Source: Hymenobacter lucidus (GTDB lineage Bacteria > Bacteroidota > Bacteroidia > Cytophagales > Hymenobacteraceae). From it: a DNA stretch of 64,000 bases. The notes under the pieces were generated by a model, which was not told the DNA's origin, did not search any database, and saw nothing but the letters and a program-made list of their open reading frames with translations. The stretch is taken from NCBI RefSeq assembly GCF_020447265.1, contig NZ_JAJADR010000001.1, positions 248,001 to 312,000 on the forward strand. The letters run 5' to 3'. Both the position numbers and the translations under genes were made by a program. Shown piece after piece: positions 11,690-20,881 of this stretch; position 1 is the stretch's first letter, and each line of letters starts with the position of its first letter.

Positions 11690-12862
11690 CTACTTGCCCG
11701 CCAAGCTGCGGGTGATGCCCAGCTCCAGGCCGCGCAGCTCGGCCAAGCCGCGCAGGCGGCCGATGGCCGAGTAGCCGGGGTTGGTTTTCTTTTTCAGGTC
11801 GTCGAGCATCTGGTGGCCGTGGTCGGGGCGCATGGGCAGGCGCACCTGGCGGCGTTGCATCACCTGCACCAGCTCGCGCATCACGCCGTACATATCCACG
11901 TCGCCTTCGAGGTGGTTGGCTTCGTAAAAGTTGCCGGCTTCGTCGCGCTGGGTGCTACGCAGGTGAATGAAGTGAATCCGGTCGGCAAACTGGCGCACCA
12001 TGGCGGGCAGGTCGTTGTCGGGCCGCACGCCGAAGGAGCCGGTGCAGAAGCAGAGCCCATTATGTAGCGAGGGCACAGCCTCGGCCAGGGCCTGCACGTC
12101 GGCGGCGGTGCTCACCACGCGCGGCAGCCCCAGAATCGGATACGGCGGGTCGTCGGGGTGAATGGCCAGGTTGATGCCCACTTCCTCGGCCACCGGCACG
12201 ATTTCGCGCAGAAACAGCACCAAGTGCTCCCGCAGCTTAGTCGCGTCGATGCCCTGATACGCATCCAAGGCCTGCTGAAACTGCTCGAGCGTAAAGCTTT
12301 CCTCCGAGCCGGGCAGGCCGGCAATGATGTTGCGCTGCAACAGCTGCTTATCGTCGTCGCTCATACCCGCCAGCCGGGCTTCGGCTTGGGCCAGCTCCTG
12401 ATCGGAATAGCCGGCCGCCGCCCCGGGGCGCTTCAGCACCAGCGCATCGAAGGCCACAAAAGCAGCTTTTTCGAAGCGCAGGGCTTTAGAGCCGTCTTCC
12501 ACCTCGTAGGCCAGGTCGGTACGCGTCCAGTCGAGCACGGGCATGAAGTTGTAGGTCACGGTGAAGATGCCGCAGGCCGCCAGGTTGCGCAACGACTCCT
12601 GGTAGTTGGCAATGTGGCGGGCAAAGTCGCCGGTGCGGGTTTTGATCTGCTCGTGCACCGGCACGCTTTCTACCACGCTCCACACGAGGCCCGCGGCGGC
12701 TACTTCCGCCTGGCGCTTCTTGATTTCCGCCACGGTCCAGACCTGGCCGTTGGGTACGTGGTGCAGGGCCGTTACCACGTCGGTAGCGCCGGCCTGGCGG
12801 ATATCGGACAAGCTTACCGGGTCGTTGGGGCCATACCAGCGCCAGCTTTGAATAATGGACAT
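11690..12862 (-). CDS. uxuA: Mannonate dehydratase
   Basis: Protein of 390 residues, the usual UxuA length. It starts [30 protein letters not shown], typical of UxuA, and carries the metal/substrate motifs [38 protein letters not shown] and MRPDHGHQM. It dehydrates D-mannonate to 2-keto-3-deoxygluconate in the cytoplasm using a divalent metal. ATG at 12860-12862. It follows uxuB by 125 bp on the same strand, so fructuronate reduction and mannonate dehydration are encoded together as the end of the polysaccharide operon. The presence of this pair is the best evidence that the locus handles glucuronic acid. Confidence 0.97.
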   Translation of the reverse strand: MSIIQSWRWYGPNDPVSLSDIRQAGATDVVTALHHVPNGQVWTVAEIKKRQAEVAAAGLVWSVVESVPVHEQIKTRTGDFARHIANYQESLRNLAACGIFTVTYNFMPVLDWTRTDLAYEVEDGSKALRFEKAAFVAFDALVLKRPGAAAGYSDQELAQAEARLAGMSDDDKQLLQRNIIAGLPGSEESFTLEQFQQALDAYQGIDATKLREHLVLFLREIVPVAEEVGINLAIHPDDPPYPILGLPRVVSTAADVQALAEAVPSLHNGLCFCTGSFGVRPDNDLPAMVRQFADRIHFIHLRSTQRDEAGNFYEANHLEGDVDMYGVMRELVQVMQRRQVRLPMRPDHGHQMLDDLKKKTNPGYSAIGRLRGLAELRGLELGITRSLAGK

Positions 12863-12987
12863 GCGTGAGGTTTTTTTAAGGCTTTAAGAAGCTTTTTGTC
12901 AGGGTTAAACTTAGCCGTCCGGCTGAGCTTTTGGAGCAGAGTAGTCGACAGGACGTTCTGTTTTGGCAACAACTAACAACGACAGCC

Positions 12988-13866
12988 CTACACGCCGCTG
13001 TAGGCGTTGAAGCCGCCGTCGACGATGATGGTTTCGCCGGTGACGAAGCGGGAGGCGTCGCTGAGCAGGTAGATGAGCGTGCCGGTCAGCTCCTCGGGCT
13101 CACCGAAGCGCTGGAAGGGCGTGGCGGCAATAAACTTGCGGGCCCGGTCGGTGTGGCCGCCGTCGGCGGCTACCAGCAGGCTGCGGTTTTGCTCGGTCAG
13201 AAATACGCCGGGGGCAATGGCATTGATGCGCATGCCGCCGCCGTAGCGCAGGCCCAGCTCCACGGCCATCCACTGGGTGTAGGCTTCCACGGCTTTCTTG
13301 GCCAGGGTGTAGCCCAGCACCCGCGTCAGGGGCCGCTGGGCCGTGAGCGACGATACGTTGATGATGGAGCCCTTGCCGTTGGCGGCCATTACGCGCCCGA
13401 ATACGGTGGTCGGAATCACGGTGCCGAACAGATTCAGGTCGACGGCCTGGCGGGTGTGCTCGATGCTGAGGCCGAATAAATCCTGATCGGGGGCTACATT
13501 GGCGCCGGGCATATTGCCGCCGGCCGCGTTTACCAGCCCGTCGATGGTGCCCCAGGCGGCCAGTATTTCGTCGCAGGCCTGCTGCATCTGGGCCTGGTCG
13601 AGCACGTCGGCCAGCACGGCCATGGCCTGGCCGCCCCCGGCCCGGATGGCTTCTACGCGGCAGTTGGCCCGGCCGGCGTCGCGGCCCAGAATAGCCACTT
13701 TGGCCCCGGCCTCGGCCACAGCCAGCGAGAGGCTTTCACCAAGCACGCCAGTAGCTCCGGTGATGACAATGACTTTATTGCGGAGCGAAAACTGGTCGAG
13801 GGAAGAAGGGCGGCGCGTGGCAGCCGGCTGGGTGTCGGTGGGCAATACGGGCACGGAAGAAAGCAT
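12988..13866 (-). CDS. uxuB: SDR-type D-mannonate oxidoreductase (fructuronate reductase)
   Basis: Protein of 292 residues from ATG 13864-13866; a GTG two codons upstream is possible. Classical SDR: TGATGVLG cofactor loop, NAAGGN, Ser in NVSSLTAQRP, catalytic YTLAKKAV and the IAPGVFLTEQNR and EELTGTLIYLLSDAS segments that characterise the SDR enzymes annotated as D-mannonate oxidoreductase in Bacteroidota. It is not homologous to E. coli UxuB. It would interconvert D-fructuronate and D-mannonate with NAD(P)H. It starts 12 bp after the GH3 stop and precedes uxuA; this context carries much of the substrate assignment. Confidence 0.88.
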   Translation of the reverse strand: MLSSVPVLPTDTQPAATRRPSSLDQFSLRNKVIVITGATGVLGESLSLAVAEAGAKVAILGRDAGRANCRVEAIRAGGGQAMAVLADVLDQAQMQQACDEILAAWGTIDGLVNAAGGNMPGANVAPDQDLFGLSIEHTRQAVDLNLFGTVIPTTVFGRVMAANGKGSIINVSSLTAQRPLTRVLGYTLAKKAVEAYTQWMAVELGLRYGGGMRINAIAPGVFLTEQNRSLLVAADGGHTDRARKFIAATPFQRFGEPEELTGTLIYLLSDASRFVTGETIIVDGGFNAYSGV

Positions 13867-13878
13867 ATGCACAGTCGA

Positions 13879-16131
13879 TTAGGGGAGTAGCGTTAATTTA
13901 CTTTCCAGGCGAATATCGTCGGAAGCGGCGCCCAGCATCAGCTGAAACTCGCCGGGCTCGGCGGCCCATTCCAGCCGGGAGTTGTAGAAAGCCAGCTTGT
14001 TTTGGTCGATGGTAAAGGTCACGGTTTGGGTTTCGCCGGGCTTGAGGTTGATTTTACGGAAGTCTTTCAGCTCCCGGAGCGGGCGGGACACCGAGGCCAC
14101 CAAGTCGCGCAGATACAGCTGCACCACTTCTTCGCCGGCCACCTTGCCCGAGTTGGTCACGGTAAGCTGCACCTGCACCGTCTGGCCGGCCGTCATGGTG
14201 GGCTGGCTCAGCCGCAGGTTGTCGTACTTAAAAGTAGTGTAGCTCAGGCCGTGGCCAAAGGCGTAGCGCGGCGTGTTGGGCGCGTCGATGTAGGCCGAGC
14301 GGTAGCGAATGTTCTTGGGGTCGACGACGGGCCGGCCGGTGTTGTACTGCTGGTAGCTGAGCGGAATCTGGCCCACGGCCCGCGGGAAGGTGCTAGGCAG
14401 CTTACCACCCGGGTTGTAGTCGCCAAAGAGCACATCGGCCAGGGCGTGGCCGCCTTCCGAGCCGGGCCACCAGCCGTAGAGAATGGCGTCGGCCTGGTCG
14501 GCAATGGCGTTGAAAATCAGCGGCCGGCCGGCCAGCAGGATAACCACCACGGGCTTGCCGGTAACTTTCAGGGCCCGAAACAGCTCCTCCTGCACGCCGG
14601 GCAAGCCAATATCGGTGCGCGACTTGGCCTCGCCGCTCATGTCCCAGGTTTCGCCCACGGCTAGCACCACCACATCGGCGGCCTGGGCCGTTGCTACGGC
14701 CTGGGCGAAACCGGCGCGGGAGTCGCCCATTACGTCGCAGCCTTTGGCGTAGAGCACCTGGCTTTTCTTGCCGGCGCGCTGCACCAGTCCGTCATACACG
14801 GAGGTAATCTGGTTGGTATCGGCCAGCACTATCCAGCTGCCGGCCAGGTCGCGCTTAGCTTTGGCCAGCGGGCCGATGACGGCAATTTTGGGCGGGGCGG
14901 CCAGGGGCAGCGTGTTGTTGTCGTTCTTGAGCAGCACCACCGACTTGCGGGCAATGTCGCGGGCGGCCACGCGGTGTTTGGGGTCGTTGAGCACCTTCTT
15001 TTCCCGCTTCAGGTCCGAGAACTTGTAGGGGTCATCGAAGAGGCCCAGCTCGAACTTCTTGCGCAGAATGCGGCGCACGGCATCATCCACCAGCGCCACG
15101 TCGGCTTTGCCGTCCTGCACCGACTTAGCCAGCGTATTGCGGTAGGCGTCACTTTCCATGTCCATGTCGGAGCCGGCGGCCAGGGCTTTTTGCGCGGCGT
15201 CGGCCTTATCCCGGGCGTAGCCCCAGGGCACCATTTCGCCGATGGAGCCCCAGTCGCTCACCACGAAGCCCTGGTAGTTCCACTGGCCTTTCAGGATGTC
15301 GCGCTGCAGGTACTTGTTGCCGGTGGCGGGCACGCCGTTCAGGGTGTTGAAGGAATTCATGAAGGTGGCGGCCCCGGCATCTACGGCGGCTTTGAAGGGC
15401 GGCAGGTAAGTTTCCCAGAGCTGCTGCTCGCTCATATCCACGGTGTTGTAGTCGCGGCCGGCGGTGGCGGCCCCGTAAGCAGCAAAGTGCTTGGCGCAGG
15501 CCATAATGGCGTCGGTGCCGCCCAGCTTCTCGCCCTGGAAGCCCAGCACGCGGGCTTTGGCAATTTCGGAGCCCAGGTAGGTGTCTTCGCCGGCGCCTTC
15601 CATCACCCGACCCCAACGTGGGTCGCGGCCTACGTCTACCATCGGCGCAAACGTCCAGTGCTGACCGGCGGCGGCGGCTTCTCGGGCCGCTACGTGCGCC
15701 GATTCCCGGATGGCGGCCAAATCCCAGGAAGCGGCTTCGGCCAGCGGAATCGGGAAAACGGTCTGGTAGCCGTGAATGACGTCGAGGCCGAAGAGCAGCG
15801 GAATTTTAAGGCGCGACTTGAGGGCTTCGGCCTGAATGGCGCGGGTGTCGGCCACGCCCTTCACGTTCAGCATCGAGCCTACCTGCCCGGTGCGGATGCT
15901 GTTGAGCAGGTCGGTTTTGCGGTTGCTGGCCGGGCCAGTTACCTCGCGGCCGGAGTATTGGGTGAGCTGGCCGATTTTTTCCTCCAGCGTCATCTGGCCC
16001 AGCAGGGCAGTAATGCTCTGTTCAATATCGGCAGCCGACGCCGGGGCTTTAGGTTTTTGGGCCTGCGCGGCCGGGCTGGGAGCCAGCAGTAGGCTAAGCA
16101 AGAGGAAGGAAGCGGAAAGTGGTACGCGCAT
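13879..16131 (-). CDS. bglX: GH3 beta-glucosidase (BglX type)
   Basis: From ATG 16129-16131 the product has 750 residues with a signal peptide (about 1-24, ending AQAQ). It has the three-domain GH3 form: TIM barrel with KHFAAYG and the nucleophile Asp about residue 293 in GFVVSDWGSIGEM, the alpha/beta sandwich (LLAGRPLIF, GWWPGSEGG), and a fibronectin III-like C-terminal domain. BglX enzymes remove terminal beta-glucosyl or related residues from oligosaccharides in the periplasm. The longer upstream frame lacks a signal and is disfavoured. The 356-bp gap upstream suggests it may have its own promoter together with uxuBA, 12 bp downstream. Confidence 0.94.
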   Translation of the reverse strand: MRVPLSASFLLLSLLLAPSPAAQAQKPKAPASAADIEQSITALLGQMTLEEKIGQLTQYSGREVTGPASNRKTDLLNSIRTGQVGSMLNVKGVADTRAIQAEALKSRLKIPLLFGLDVIHGYQTVFPIPLAEAASWDLAAIRESAHVAAREAAAAGQHWTFAPMVDVGRDPRWGRVMEGAGEDTYLGSEIAKARVLGFQGEKLGGTDAIMACAKHFAAYGAATAGRDYNTVDMSEQQLWETYLPPFKAAVDAGAATFMNSFNTLNGVPATGNKYLQRDILKGQWNYQGFVVSDWGSIGEMVPWGYARDKADAAQKALAAGSDMDMESDAYRNTLAKSVQDGKADVALVDDAVRRILRKKFELGLFDDPYKFSDLKREKKVLNDPKHRVAARDIARKSVVLLKNDNNTLPLAAPPKIAVIGPLAKAKRDLAGSWIVLADTNQITSVYDGLVQRAGKKSQVLYAKGCDVMGDSRAGFAQAVATAQAADVVVLAVGETWDMSGEAKSRTDIGLPGVQEELFRALKVTGKPVVVILLAGRPLIFNAIADQADAILYGWWPGSEGGHALADVLFGDYNPGGKLPSTFPRAVGQIPLSYQQYNTGRPVVDPKNIRYRSAYIDAPNTPRYAFGHGLSYTTFKYDNLRLSQPTMTAGQTVQVQLTVTNSGKVAGEEVVQLYLRDLVASVSRPLRELKDFRKINLKPGETQTVTFTIDQNKLAFYNSRLEWAAEPGEFQLMLGAASDDIRLESKLTLLP

Positions 16132-16487
16132 TCGGTTGAAGCTGAAAGTCGCCCGGGGGCGGGGTAAAACGAGGTGGAGCATACTGGCGGCTACCGGCCC
16201 GCGCTGGTCTGGTTGGGAGCCGTGGGCCACATTGTCTCACCTCAATGCGCGGCGTATTCCCTCCCAAAATCAGCGGCGTTTCCCATCCCACAATGTGGCC
16301 GGCAGCCGCCAGGTATACTCAATTCAACGGAGCCGTGTGCCCCGAATTTACTGTTGCTGGTCAGCGCAGGCCTGCCACGAGGCCGTCGTAGGTGGGCTTG
16401 CGCTGCTCGGTGTCGTCGATTTGTACTTCACTTTGGGAAAACCGCTTTCATAGGGAGAGTTTCGGGGAGGATAGTTACTGGCAAAAG
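16132..16487. other. Intergenic region with a small inverted repeat
   Basis: This 356-bp gap lies between the esterase stop and the GH3 start. GGCCACATTGT (16225-16235) is complementary to 16290-16300. Between them are two imperfect direct copies of GCGGCGTATTCCCTCCC-like sequence. No open reading frame or RNA gene is recognisable; a promoter for GH3-uxuBA could lie here. Confidence 0.5.
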
Positions 16488-17351
16488 CTACCGGACCAGG
16501 CGTTTGGGTTTGGGTTGAAGCCGCTGCATAGCTGCCGCGTAGCGCTGGCCCATCAGCCGAGCCGAAGCGGCATTGAAGTGGGTCTGGTCGCCGATGTGGG
16601 CCGTGCCCTCGGCCGAAACGTAGCCGTAGTGCCGTACCGAGCGGCCCAGCCGGGCCACGGTGGTATTGAGGCGGCGCGCGGCTTCGTTGGTGCGGGGCTG
16701 GCCGAGGCTGTCGGGCTTTACAATCTGAAAATCGGGGAGCTGGCCGGCCACGAACGGCACCTCGGGCAGTTGCAGATCCTGACGGAAGCGGGCAATGAGG
16801 GCGGTTAAGTGTTGGGCATAGGCGGCGCTGCCGGCCGGGTTGCTGTCGGCTTCGCCCTGGTGCCAGATGATACCGGCCAGGGTGCCGGCCTGCATGGCGG
16901 TTCGGGCCCGGCGAATGGCGTCGTCGTAGGGGTTGGTTTTGGTGGCCGGATAAAACGCGCCCGGCTGCCAGAAGCTAATAGCCGAGCCACCCACCGCGCA
17001 CGGTATCAGGCCGATAACTACGCTGGTATCCTGGGCGGCCAGGGCCCGGCCAAAACTCAGGCCCGGCCCCACGCCGGCCACGCTCTTGTCGAAATGCACC
17101 GGGTCCTGGGCGGTTTCCCACTGCCCGGCCGCATTCAGGCGCAGTACCCGGCGGTTGGGTACGGTGTCCTGGGCCTCCACCACACCGCGCCCGGCCATGT
17201 TCGACTGTCCCACGAGCAGGTAGAGCCGAAATTCCTCCTTATGCGCCGGCGGCACGGCCAGTTCCCGCCGCTTCGGGCGCAGACTTTGCGCCCCGGCCGA
17301 ATCGGTCAGCAGAGCAGCAACGCACAGTAGCAGGAGGAGGGCGCGGAGCAT
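16488..17351 (-). CDS. SGNH/SASA-type carbohydrate acetylesterase
   Basis: Secreted protein of 287 residues with a signal peptide (1-21). The sialate-O-acetylesterase/CE6-like family is shown by LLVGQSNMAGRG with nucleophile Ser50, GGSAISFW, IIWHQGEADS and the C-terminal GDQTHFN with Asp255/His258. Such enzymes remove O-acetyl groups from glycans, for example acetylated xylose or sialic acid. It starts 4 bp after the upstream hydrolase stop codon, so the two are tightly coupled. In this operon it probably deacetylates the imported glycan so the glycosidases can act. ATG at 17349-17351. Confidence 0.88.
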   Translation of the reverse strand: MLRALLLLLCVAALLTDSAGAQSLRPKRRELAVPPAHKEEFRLYLLVGQSNMAGRGVVEAQDTVPNRRVLRLNAAGQWETAQDPVHFDKSVAGVGPGLSFGRALAAQDTSVVIGLIPCAVGGSAISFWQPGAFYPATKTNPYDDAIRRARTAMQAGTLAGIIWHQGEADSNPAGSAAYAQHLTALIARFRQDLQLPEVPFVAGQLPDFQIVKPDSLGQPRTNEAARRLNTTVARLGRSVRHYGYVSAEGTAHIGDQTHFNAASARLMGQRYAAAMQRLQPKPKRLVR

Positions 17352-17355
17352 GGTG

Positions 17356-18834
17356 TTAGGGTTTGGGCTGGCGCTTGTCGAAGTAGTCGGCCAGCGGGTA
17401 CATCTGCTGGTTTAGCTCGCGCATCTTGTCGAGCAGGGGCGTGTAGGGCGCAAGGTAGTTGTCTACAATGCCCTTGTTGGCGTTGGTGTTCGAGGGCTCG
17501 GCGCCTACGATGGTCGGGTCGTTGTCCTGGTACTTAAACCAGTGCCAGCCCACGCAATTCTTTGATTCGAGCAAGCCCAAGGTGAAATTCTGGTAGAACA
17601 GGCCCCGGTCGGCCTGGGTCTTCACCACCCAGCCCGCCCCGGCCGTGTTGGCCAGGCCCGGCGCGTCCTCGCCCTTCACGTACCACTCCGTCACGATAAA
17701 GGGCTTGCCGGCCGACTCTTCCCACTCGCGCACCCAGCGCGGCTCGGGCGTCCAGTTGTTGTAGTAGTTGATGCTCACCGCGTCGAGGTACTTGCCGGCC
17801 ACCCGCATCAGCTCGGGGTAGTAGCGCTGGGCCCCGTGGAAGCGGCAGCCGAGGTACATGTGGTTGGGGTCGTACTTTTTCATGGCCTTGGCCACGATGC
17901 TGAAGTACCGCTCGGCGGCAAAGGCCAGAAAGTCCTGGCGGTGCTGGTCGGTAATGGTTTCGAGGGTGATATTCTGCTCGTCGGCCCACTTTTTGGCGGC
18001 CTGGTAGCCGGGCTCAGTGGTCGGCAGCTTGAGGTAGCCGTCGAGGTTTTTGCGCAGCAGCGGCATCTCGTTGTCGGAGAAGTAGCCGAACAGGTTCTTG
18101 TCTTTCCGGTACTGGGCCAGCTGCTTGGCGTGCTCTTCGGCAAACGCCTCAAAGCCGGGGTCAAACACGAAAATCACGTCGTTGGGGTAGCCTTTGTGGC
18201 CGGGCTGTACAAAGGTGCCGCCGCGCTTGTCGCCGTACTTGCTCATGAAATCCAGGTTCACGGTGTAGGCCAGCGGCTTGTCGGCCCGGGCGTTTTCCTC
18301 CCTGATTTCCTTCGTTGCCGACCACGCCCCGGCTCCGTTGAAGCCGTTTTCGATGAGGAATTTGCGGGTGCCCGCCATCCAGCCGGCCCGGTCGCCGAAT
18401 TTGTCCTTGAGCGCCTTTTGGGTGCGCTCCGAGCGGCCGGGCTGCACGTCGTTGGGAGCGTTGTGCAGAAAGTAGTAGCCCTCGGGGTCCACGGCCCACC
18501 AGCGCCCGGCTATTTTCTCAACGTGAAAGTAGCCCGTGGCCTTGGTGCGCCGGTCGAGGCGGCCGCCGTACTTGCTCAGCTTCACCGTGGCCGGCGCGAA
18601 GCCCCGCAGCTGGGCAATGGTGCGCGTGGGGTAGCTTTTGTACTCCGAAAAGCCCGCCTTGCCGTCGGTGGTGGAGTTGTTGATGGTCTTTTTAGCCGCC
18701 ACGCGCAGCGTGTACTCGGTGGTGTCGAGCTGCTGGGCGTGGGCGGCGGTGAGGGTGAGCAGGAGCAGGGCGGCCAGCACCCCACCCCCGGCCTCTCCCC
18801 TCCGGGAGAGGGGTGCGTTCAATGTATTTAGCAT
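17356..18834 (-). CDS. Agarase-like (GH50-like) glycoside hydrolase
   Basis: From ATG 18832-18834 the product has 492 residues; a GTG five codons upstream is the alternative. The exported catalytic part has VDPEGYYFLHNAPNDVQ, LFGYFSDNEMPLL (putative acid/base Glu256) and PFIVTEWYVKGED (putative nucleophile Glu383), the pattern of proteins annotated as beta-agarase/GH50. The true substrate is uncertain and, given the operon, need not be agar. Residues 7-20 (APLSRRGEAGGGVL) are encoded by one arm of a dispersed inverted repeat, so the signal peptide n-region is repeat-derived. It lies 55 bp after GH2 and 4 bp before the esterase. Confidence 0.78.
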   Translation of the reverse strand: MLNTLNAPLSRRGEAGGGVLAALLLLTLTAAHAQQLDTTEYTLRVAAKKTINNSTTDGKAGFSEYKSYPTRTIAQLRGFAPATVKLSKYGGRLDRRTKATGYFHVEKIAGRWWAVDPEGYYFLHNAPNDVQPGRSERTQKALKDKFGDRAGWMAGTRKFLIENGFNGAGAWSATKEIREENARADKPLAYTVNLDFMSKYGDKRGGTFVQPGHKGYPNDVIFVFDPGFEAFAEEHAKQLAQYRKDKNLFGYFSDNEMPLLRKNLDGYLKLPTTEPGYQAAKKWADEQNITLETITDQHRQDFLAFAAERYFSIVAKAMKKYDPNHMYLGCRFHGAQRYYPELMRVAGKYLDAVSINYYNNWTPEPRWVREWEESAGKPFIVTEWYVKGEDAPGLANTAGAGWVVKTQADRGLFYQNFTLGLLESKNCVGWHWFKYQDNDPTIVGAEPSNTNANKGIVDNYLAPYTPLLDKMRELNQQMYPLADYFDKRQPKP

Positions 18835-18884
18835 AAAGTCGTCTGGCACCCCTCTCCCGGAGGGGAGGGGCCGGGGGTGGGGTG
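18778..18884. repeat. 39-bp inverted repeat spanning a gene start
   Basis: 18778-18816 and 18846-18884 are complementary at 38 of 39 positions, and each arm contains a smaller hairpin (CCCCTCCGGGAGAGGGG type). The left arm is inside the coding sequence of the agarase-like gene; the right arm lies in the spacer after GH2. The ATG is in the loop, so in the mRNA this hairpin would enclose the start codon. Confidence 0.85.
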
Positions 18885-18889
18885 AATTT

Positions 18890-20752
18890 CTATTTCCCGT
18901 CGTATTTCCGGGCCATCTGCCGGTAGTATTCCTGCAACACGTAAAAGGCTTTTTTCTTCGTGCCGGTGCTCGAAATCAGGCCTTTGCGGTTGAAACCGTT
19001 CTGGTACACCGGGTGCTGGCGGCGGGTGGCCCGGAAGTCGGCCAGAATCCAGGGCGTCATGCCGCGCAGGCCCGGAATGGTGCTCAGCATCTTGAGCTGG
19101 TTTACGTAGAGCGCCTCCTGGTATTCCTCGCTCCAGCGGGTTTCGGCGTCGCCGTGGTAGCCGGCCAGCGCATCGCCGCCAAACTCGCTGATCATCACCG
19201 GCTTGTTGTACTTGATGTCGAAGGTGTACTTGGTGATTTCGCTCGGCTTACCGCCCCAGTACCAGCCGGCGTACTCGTTGAAGCTGGTCAGATCCAGAAA
19301 CTCGCCCAGCGGGTCGTCCACGTGAATCACGTTGTCGGGGGTGCGGTGCAGCTCCAGAGCGGCCGAAATCAGGCGGGTGTCGTCGAGGCTGCGAGCCTTC
19401 TGGGCCAGGCTGCTCATAAACTTCAGGCGGGGCGCCCCCAGCGGGGTTTCGTTGCCAATGCTCCACACTACGATGCTGGCCCGGTTTTTACCCATCGAAA
19501 TCAGGTCCGAAAGCTGAGTTTCGGCGTTCTGGTAGGTAGCAGGGTTTTCCCAGGCAATGGTCCAGTACACGGGCACCTCGGCCCACACCAAGAGGCCCAT
19601 TTCGTCGGCCAGCTTGAGCATGGTTTCGTTGTGGGGGTAGTGGGCCAGACGCACGTAGTTGCAGCCCAGCTCCTTGGCCCAGGTCAGCAGCATCCGCAAA
19701 TCACCCTCACCCCGGGCCCGGCCCGGAATCAGCGGGTTTTCGTCGTGCATCGAGATGCCGCGCATATAGATGCTCTTGCCGTTGAGCAGAATGTCCTGCC
19801 CCTTGGTTTGAATGGTGCGGAAGCCGATTTTGTCCTGCACCGCGTCCGGGCCGCTGCTTAAACTTACCGCGTATAGCTTGGGGCTTTGCGGCGACCAAAG
19901 CTTCAGCTTTTTGGCCGGCAGCGCGAAGGTGGCGCGGCCATCGGCGTCGGTCTTCACGTTCTGTTTGAGGCCCGCCTCGCCGATGGTCAGCGTCACGGTC
20001 TGGCCAGCTTTGCTGTCGCCACCGAGCTGCACGTAGCCGGCCAGCTGGCTGGCGTCGTTGCGGGCCAGCTGCACCTTGTAGTCGGTTATAAACGTGGCGG
20101 GCGTTTCGGCAATAAACACGTCCCGCGTGATGCCGCCGTAGTTCCACCAGTCGGTGTTGATGGTGGGCACTTCTTCGGGGCGGCGGGTATTGTCGGCCTT
20201 CACCACCACAAAATTGTCGCCCGAGGCGCTGAGCTGGCTGGTCACGTCGTACTGAATCGGGGTGAAGCCGCCCTTGTGCATGCCCAGCTTCTTGCCGTTC
20301 AGATAAATGTGCGACTCGTAATTAATGGCCCCGAAGTACAGAAAGTACCGCTTGCCGGCCGCCGGCTTCAGCGTGAAGCTCTTCTTAAACCAGATGGTGC
20401 CTTCGTAATACAAAAGCTTGGGGTCCTGGGAATTCCAGTCGCCGGGAATCTGCATCGTGGCCGACTTGTCGAAGTCGTACTCAATCAGCTCGGGCTCTTG
20501 CGAGTTGCTGGGCTTCTGGTTGTCATAGTAGCCGCCCTTGCCGCTTTTCGACTGGTCGAAAGCCTCGCGGCGGTAGTCGTAAAAGCCGTTCTCGTAGGGG
20601 TCAATAATGTAGTTCCAGCTGCCGTTGAGGCTAAGCACGCGGCGAGCCGGGGCATTCTGAAGCAGGCTGGTCTGGGCCCGCAGCTGGCCGGCAAAGGTGC
20701 CGATAAGCAGCAGCGCCGCCGTCAGCAGCCGTAGGGAGATTCGGAAAGTCAT
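18890..20752 (-). CDS. GH2 beta-glucuronidase-type glycosidase
   Basis: Exported protein of 620 residues (signal peptide 1-26). Domain order is that of GH2: sugar-binding jelly roll (about 35-215, YYEGTIWFKKSF), Ig-like domain, TIM barrel. Acid/base Glu435 is in WSIGNETPLG and nucleophile Glu523 in VMISEFGGD. Near the C-terminus FNRKG (588-590) matches the Asn-x-Lys motif that in E. coli beta-glucuronidase (NKKG) binds the carboxylate of glucuronic acid, which argues for beta-glucuronidase rather than beta-galactosidase activity. This fits uxuB/uxuA further down the operon. ATG at 20750-20752, 126 bp after susD with an inverted repeat in the gap. Confidence 0.9.
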   Translation of the reverse strand: MTFRISLRLLTAALLLIGTFAGQLRAQTSLLQNAPARRVLSLNGSWNYIIDPYENGFYDYRREAFDQSKSGKGGYYDNQKPSNSQEPELIEYDFDKSATMQIPGDWNSQDPKLLYYEGTIWFKKSFTLKPAAGKRYFLYFGAINYESHIYLNGKKLGMHKGGFTPIQYDVTSQLSASGDNFVVVKADNTRRPEEVPTINTDWWNYGGITRDVFIAETPATFITDYKVQLARNDASQLAGYVQLGGDSKAGQTVTLTIGEAGLKQNVKTDADGRATFALPAKKLKLWSPQSPKLYAVSLSSGPDAVQDKIGFRTIQTKGQDILLNGKSIYMRGISMHDENPLIPGRARGEGDLRMLLTWAKELGCNYVRLAHYPHNETMLKLADEMGLLVWAEVPVYWTIAWENPATYQNAETQLSDLISMGKNRASIVVWSIGNETPLGAPRLKFMSSLAQKARSLDDTRLISAALELHRTPDNVIHVDDPLGEFLDLTSFNEYAGWYWGGKPSEITKYTFDIKYNKPVMISEFGGDALAGYHGDAETRWSEEYQEALYVNQLKMLSTIPGLRGMTPWILADFRATRRQHPVYQNGFNRKGLISSTGTKKKAFYVLQEYYRQMARKYDGK

Positions 20753-20761
20753 TAAGGAAAG

Positions 20762-20881
20762 GAAAGAGTGAATTTGTGAAATTGAGAAGTTGTGAAATCG
20801 TGCGCTTGAGGCTCAATCCGCGCCAATGGCGCCAACAGAACGACAACTCACAATCTCACAACTTCACAACCTCACCACTTA
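20762..20881. repeat. Inverted repeat of TTGTGA words, susD/GH2 junction
   Basis: The arm on the minus strand begins in the susD stop codon and consists of near-repeats of TTGTGA; the complementary arm (about 20768-20800) reaches the GH2 start. In the loop, GCGCCAATGGCGC (20820-20832) is a perfect 6-bp palindrome. It probably folds in the operon mRNA. Confidence 0.7.

Noticed and set aside
18890..20752. GH2 as a beta-galactosidase
   Set aside because: The Asn-x-Lys motif near the C-terminus and the linked uxuB/uxuA genes favour beta-glucuronidase, although activity is unproven.
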